Shown piece after piece: positions 61,078-64,000 of a DNA stretch of 64,000 bases. The notes beneath the pieces are model-generated. The model did no database searches. It worked only from the letters and a program-made list of their open reading frames with translations, and was not told the origin of the DNA. This DNA comes from Sphingomonas sp. Root241 (GTDB lineage: Bacteria > Pseudomonadota > Alphaproteobacteria > Sphingomonadales > Sphingomonadaceae). Both the position numbers and the translations under genes were made by a program. Location of the stretch: positions 1,504,236 to 1,568,235 of the forward strand of contig NZ_LMIV01000001.1 of NCBI RefSeq assembly GCF_001428865.1, in the 5' to 3' direction. Each line of letters starts with the position of its first letter. Position 1 is the stretch's first letter.

Positions 61078-62516
61078 GCGGTTCGGTCCTGATCGTCGAT
61101 GACGACAGCGCGATCCGCACTGTGGTCGCCGCCGCGCTCAAGCGTGAGGGGCATCGGGTGACGACTGCGGCGAGCGTGGCCGAACTGCGCCGCGCACTGG
61201 CATCGGAAGTGCCCGACGTGCTGGTGACCGACGTGGTGCTTCCCGACGGCAACGGGCTCGACGTCGCGGCGGGCCTCGCCGGCGAGCATCCCGAGCTGCC
61301 GATCATCGTCTTCTCCGCGCAGAACACGTTGGCGACGGCGGTGCGCGCGACCGAAGTCGGCGCGTTTGATTACCTTCCCAAACCGTTCGATCTCGATGTG
61401 CTCGCCCAGGCAGTGCGCGGCGCGATCGCGCGCCGGCAGCGTGAGCCGGCCGAGCTGGCCGAGGCCGAGGTCGGCGGGGGGCCGTCGCTGATCGGCCGCT
61501 CGCCGGCGATGCAGGAAGTCTATCGCGTGATCGCCCGGGTCGTCTCGAACGACCTGACGGTGCTGATCTCGGGCGAGTCGGGGACGGGCAAGGAACTCGT
61601 CGCGCAGGCGATCCACGAAATGGGTCCGCGCCGCCGTGCGCCGTTCGTGGCGCTCAACATGGCGGCGATCCCACGCGAGCTGATCGAGGCGGAACTGTTC
61701 GGGCACGAGCGCGGCGCCTTTACCGGCGCGGCGACGCGCGTCGCGGGCAAGTTCGAGCAGGCGGCTGGAGGCACGCTCTTCCTCGACGAGATTGGCGACA
61801 TGCCGATGGATGCGCAGACGCGGCTGCTGCGGGTGCTCCAGTCAGGCGAGTTCACAACCGTGGGTGGGGCACGGACCATCCGCGCAGATGTCCGCATCGT
61901 CGCGGCGACCAACAAGGACCTGGCCCAGCTCGTCCAGACGGGGCAATTCCGCGAAGACCTGTTCTATCGGCTCAACGTCGTTCCGGTGAACCTGCCAGCC
62001 TTGCGCGAACGCCGCCAGGACGTGCCGTTGCTCGCGCGCCATTTCCTCGATCGTGCCGCCGAGGCGGGGCTGCCGCGCAAGCAGCTCGGCAAGGACGCAA
62101 TCGCCGTGCTCGAGGGCTTTGACTGGCCCGGCAATGTACGTCAGCTCGAAAATCTGATGCGCCGCATCGCCGCTCTCAGCCGCGACGAGTGGATCGACGG
62201 CGATGCGATCCGCCGCGCGTTGGGGGAGGCGGGCAGTTTCCAACCTGAGGCTCGCGATGCCGGGATCGATGCCGCGGTGCGCGCACGACTCGAACGCATG
62301 GCGATCGAGGAGCCGCGCGCGCTCGACGACGGCAGCCTCTACGAACGCATCATCGGTGAAGTCGAGCGCCCGCTGATCGAGGCGATGCTGGCGCGCCACC
62401 AGAACAACCAGCTCCGCGCCGCGCGGGCGCTGGGGATCAACCGCAACACGCTCCGGAAACGGCTCGACACACTGGGCATCGAGATGGGCTCGGATCGATC
62501 GGACGGTGCCGCTTAA
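61074..62516 (+). CDS. ntrC: Nitrogen regulation response regulator NtrC
   Basis: The 480-residue sigma-54 activator has a receiver domain with phosphorylated Asp53 (VLVTDVVLPDGNG). The AAA+ domain has Walker A GESGTGKE (167-174), the sigma-54-contacting GAFTGA (214-219) and the arginine-finger region FREDLFYRLNVVPVNLPALRERRQDV. The Fis-type HTH is at the end (NNQLRAARALGINRNTLRKRLDTLG). With NtrB it activates ammonia-assimilation genes under nitrogen limitation. Confidence 0.96.
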   Translation: MSGSVLIVDDDSAIRTVVAAALKREGHRVTTAASVAELRRALASEVPDVLVTDVVLPDGNGLDVAAGLAGEHPELPIIVFSAQNTLATAVRATEVGAFDYLPKPFDLDVLAQAVRGAIARRQREPAELAEAEVGGGPSLIGRSPAMQEVYRVIARVVSNDLTVLISGESGTGKELVAQAIHEMGPRRRAPFVALNMAAIPRELIEAELFGHERGAFTGAATRVAGKFEQAAGGTLFLDEIGDMPMDAQTRLLRVLQSGEFTTVGGARTIRADVRIVAATNKDLAQLVQTGQFREDLFYRLNVVPVNLPALRERRQDVPLLARHFLDRAAEAGLPRKQLGKDAIAVLEGFDWPGNVRQLENLMRRIAALSRDEWIDGDAIRRALGEAGSFQPEARDAGIDAAVRARLERMAIEEPRALDDGSLYERIIGEVERPLIEAMLARHQNNQLRAARALGINRNTLRKRLDTLGIEMGSDRSDGAA

Positions 62517-62535
62517 CGACGGTTTGTGACGATTA

Positions 62536-62560
62536 GCCGAAAATTATGTGTTCTTTCGGC
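62536..62560 (+). promoter_or_regulatory. Inverted repeat between ntrC and ntrY
   Basis: GCCGAAA (62536-62542) and TTTCGGC (62554-62560) form a seven-pair dyad with an 11-base AT-rich loop in the 70-base ntrC-ntrY gap. No T-run follows, so it is more likely an operator or weak attenuator than a terminator. A TGTATC hexamer at 62572-62577 could be the -10 of a separate ntrYX promoter. Confidence 0.4.
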
Positions 62561-62586
62561 CACAATCTCGTTGTATCCAAGCAACG

Positions 62587-64000
62587 ATGGATGCCGTGAC
62601 CGAGCAGTTGACCGAAGCCGCACCGCGCAAGCGGCGGTTGAGCGTCACGCCCGCGGTAGAGGTGACCGTTCTCTGCCTCGCGATCTGCGCCGCTATTGCG
62701 ACATATCTGATTGTTCAACGCACCGATGCGACGGGACGGCTGTTGAGCCCGCTTGCCGGCGTGTTGCTCCTGTTCGCCAATCTCGTGCCGCTGGTCGCGC
62801 TGATCGTCCTCGCCGGACGCAGGATCGCCCGTCGGCGCGCCACACGATCCGCGGTTGGCGGCGGAGGCCGACTCCATGTCCGGCTGGTCGCGATGTTCTC
62901 GCTGATCGCGAGCGTCCCGATCGTGCTGACGGTGATTGCGGCGTCGGTGATGTTCCAGTCCGGGACCCAGTTCTGGCTTTCCGACCGGGCACAGACCGCG
63001 TTCAACGCTTCGCTCAAGCTAGCCGAAGAGGGGCAAACCCTGGTCGCGCAGCGCTGGGCGGGGGAGGCCAATGCCATCACGGTCGACCTCGCGCGCGAAT
63101 ATCCGCGCATACCTCTGCGATCCCGCGAGTTTCAGGCCTTTTTCGACCAGCAGACCTATTGGCGGAATCTCGAACAGTCCGTGCTCTTCGTTTATGAGCC
63201 GGGTCAACCTGTCCAGCCGCTCTACACTTTCAATCCGCCTCCCGAGGCGACGTTCGCGCGGCGCGTCAATCCGAAGCTTATCGGTGCCCTGCGGCAATCA
63301 GGGCGGTTCCCCTATGTCGATCGTGACGCTCAGGCGATCTGGGTGATCACGCAGGTGACCGGCACGGACAATCTGTACCTCTACGCTGCCACCAGCGTGA
63401 ACGTGGAATTCCTCAACCGCCAGGTAACCTCCGCGGACGCACTCAACCGCGAATATTCCTCCATTCAGCAACGGGCGCTGTCGCTCCAGCTCAAGTTCAA
63501 TATCGCGCTCTTCGTCGTGGCGCTGCTGATCGTCGGACTGACGATGCTCGCGGCACTCATGTTCGCCGATCGGCTGGTGCGGCCGATCAACCAGCTGGTG
63601 GGCGCCGCGCGGCGCATTGCGGGAGGCGACTTCACGGCGCGGGTGCCCATACCGAAAACGCAAGACGAAATCGGCACCCTTGGGACCGCGTTCAACGGGA
63701 TGACCGAGCGTCTGGAGGAGCAGACATCGGAACTCGTCACTGCGAACGCCCAGCTGGAGAGCCGGCGTGCGTTGATCGAGGCGGTGATGTCGGGCGTCTC
63801 GGCGGGCGTCGTGTCGATCGCCTCCGATCGGACGGTGCGGCTGATGAATGCCTCGGCACTGGCTTTGCTCAGGCGGAGCGAGGCGGAGTCGCTCGGCAAA
63901 CCTCTGGGCATTATCGCCCCCGAGCTCGACGCCTTGCTCGACAGCCCCGAGCGCGAGGCGGTGGCGCAGGTCACCGTGGGTGGCGAGGCGCGGACGCTCG
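62587..64000 (+). CDS. ntrY: Nitrogen regulation sensor kinase NtrY (partial)
   Basis: The frame stays open to the window end (471 codons) and lacks the kinase domain, which must lie beyond it. It starts MDAVTEQLTEAAPRKRRLSV. It has membrane helices near 25-45, 52-75, 95-118 and 300-320, and a periplasmic sensor stretch between the third and fourth. A HAMP domain (DRLVRPINQLVGAARRIAGGDFTARVP) and the start of a PAS domain (LIEAVMSGVSAGVVSI) follow. NtrY with NtrX is the second nitrogen-linked two-component pair in alphaproteobacteria and usually lies next to ntrBC. ntrX is expected just outside. Confidence 0.9.
   Translation, partial: MDAVTEQLTEAAPRKRRLSVTPAVEVTVLCLAICAAIATYLIVQRTDATGRLLSPLAGVLLLFANLVPLVALIVLAGRRIARRRATRSAVGGGGRLHVRLVAMFSLIASVPIVLTVIAASVMFQSGTQFWLSDRAQTAFNASLKLAEEGQTLVAQRWAGEANAITVDLAREYPRIPLRSREFQAFFDQQTYWRNLEQSVLFVYEPGQPVQPLYTFNPPPEATFARRVNPKLIGALRQSGRFPYVDRDAQAIWVITQVTGTDNLYLYAATSVNVEFLNRQVTSADALNREYSSIQQRALSLQLKFNIALFVVALLIVGLTMLAALMFADRLVRPINQLVGAARRIAGGDFTARVPIPKTQDEIGTLGTAFNGMTERLEEQTSELVTANAQLESRRALIEAVMSGVSAGVVSIASDRTVRLMNASALALLRRSEAESLGKPLGIIAPELDALLDSPEREAVAQVTVGGEARTL

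Noticed and set aside
1..64000. CRISPR array, prophage or transposase
   Set aside because: Repeats seen are short palindromes in intergenic gaps without spacer structure. The terminase-like proteins at 13110-13920 are not accompanied by capsid, portal or integrase genes, and no transposase motif was found.

Overview
The window looks like chromosome of a Sphingomonas-type alphaproteobacterium. The DNA is GC-rich and tightly packed, with many ATGA-type start/stop overlaps. Gene pairings typical of sphingomonads are present: purM / DUF2066-like protein / hdaA / ppk1 / ppx, trpF-trpB-trpA-accD-folC, fused ispDF, and dusB-ntrB-ntrC-ntrY. Several families of palindromic intergenic repeats are present. 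I see no tRNA, rRNA, CRISPR array, insertion sequence or prophage. No stretch longer than 300 bases lacks a plausible gene.

Layout. 1-3300: cell-envelope genes (a degenerate RlpA-like lipoprotein and a PBP5/6-type carboxypeptidase), then holB next to a REP repeat. 3300-13000: a MerR regulator with acyl-CoA dehydrogenase, a PH-domain membrane pair, a SleB-type cell-wall hydrolase, an MFS exporter coupled to cysK, and small conserved proteins. 13110-15835: the most accessory-looking stretch, all on the minus strand. It holds two tandem terminase-small-subunit-like HTH proteins, two very small ORFs, a PIN/Phd-type toxin-antitoxin pair, and an AT-richer gene with a HEPN-type R-x4-H motif. 15937-24800: uvrD/pcrA, pitA with a Pho-box-like site, an MHS-family transporter, a 57-residue zinc-ribbon protein, rsmD, rluB and an orphan receiver protein. 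24800-30870: a Rieske oxygenase, a divergent ampG-TPR-DUF2939 operon, and a lipoprotein with cadherin and sugar-dehydrogenase domains.

30938-43632 is a long minus-strand run: purM, purN, yjbR; endonuclease and patatin; lapA, pyrF, LprI-like, GNAT, trpF, trpB, trpA, accD, folC. It is broken by repeat elements at four intergenic points. 43774-50821: envelope protein, hdaA, ppk1, ppx, an I78 inhibitor and rnd. 50917-58921: aspS, serine dehydratase, PPK2, carbonic anhydrase, lipA, a START-domain protein, cinA and ispDF. 59006-64000: dusB-ntrB-ntrC and the first part of ntrY, i.e. nitrogen regulation; ntrY runs off the end.

Themes. Phosphate and polyphosphate handling recurs (pitA, ppk1, ppx, ppk2), as does peptidoglycan turnover (RlpA-like, DacC-like, SleB, AmpG, lysozyme-inhibitor-like). 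Several genes seem to be transcribed from promoters whose predicted start falls on or a few bases before the start codon (MerR, WYL-like, rluB, uvrD), suggesting leaderless or near-leaderless mRNAs. All functional names come from reading motifs in the translated sequence; no database search was possible.
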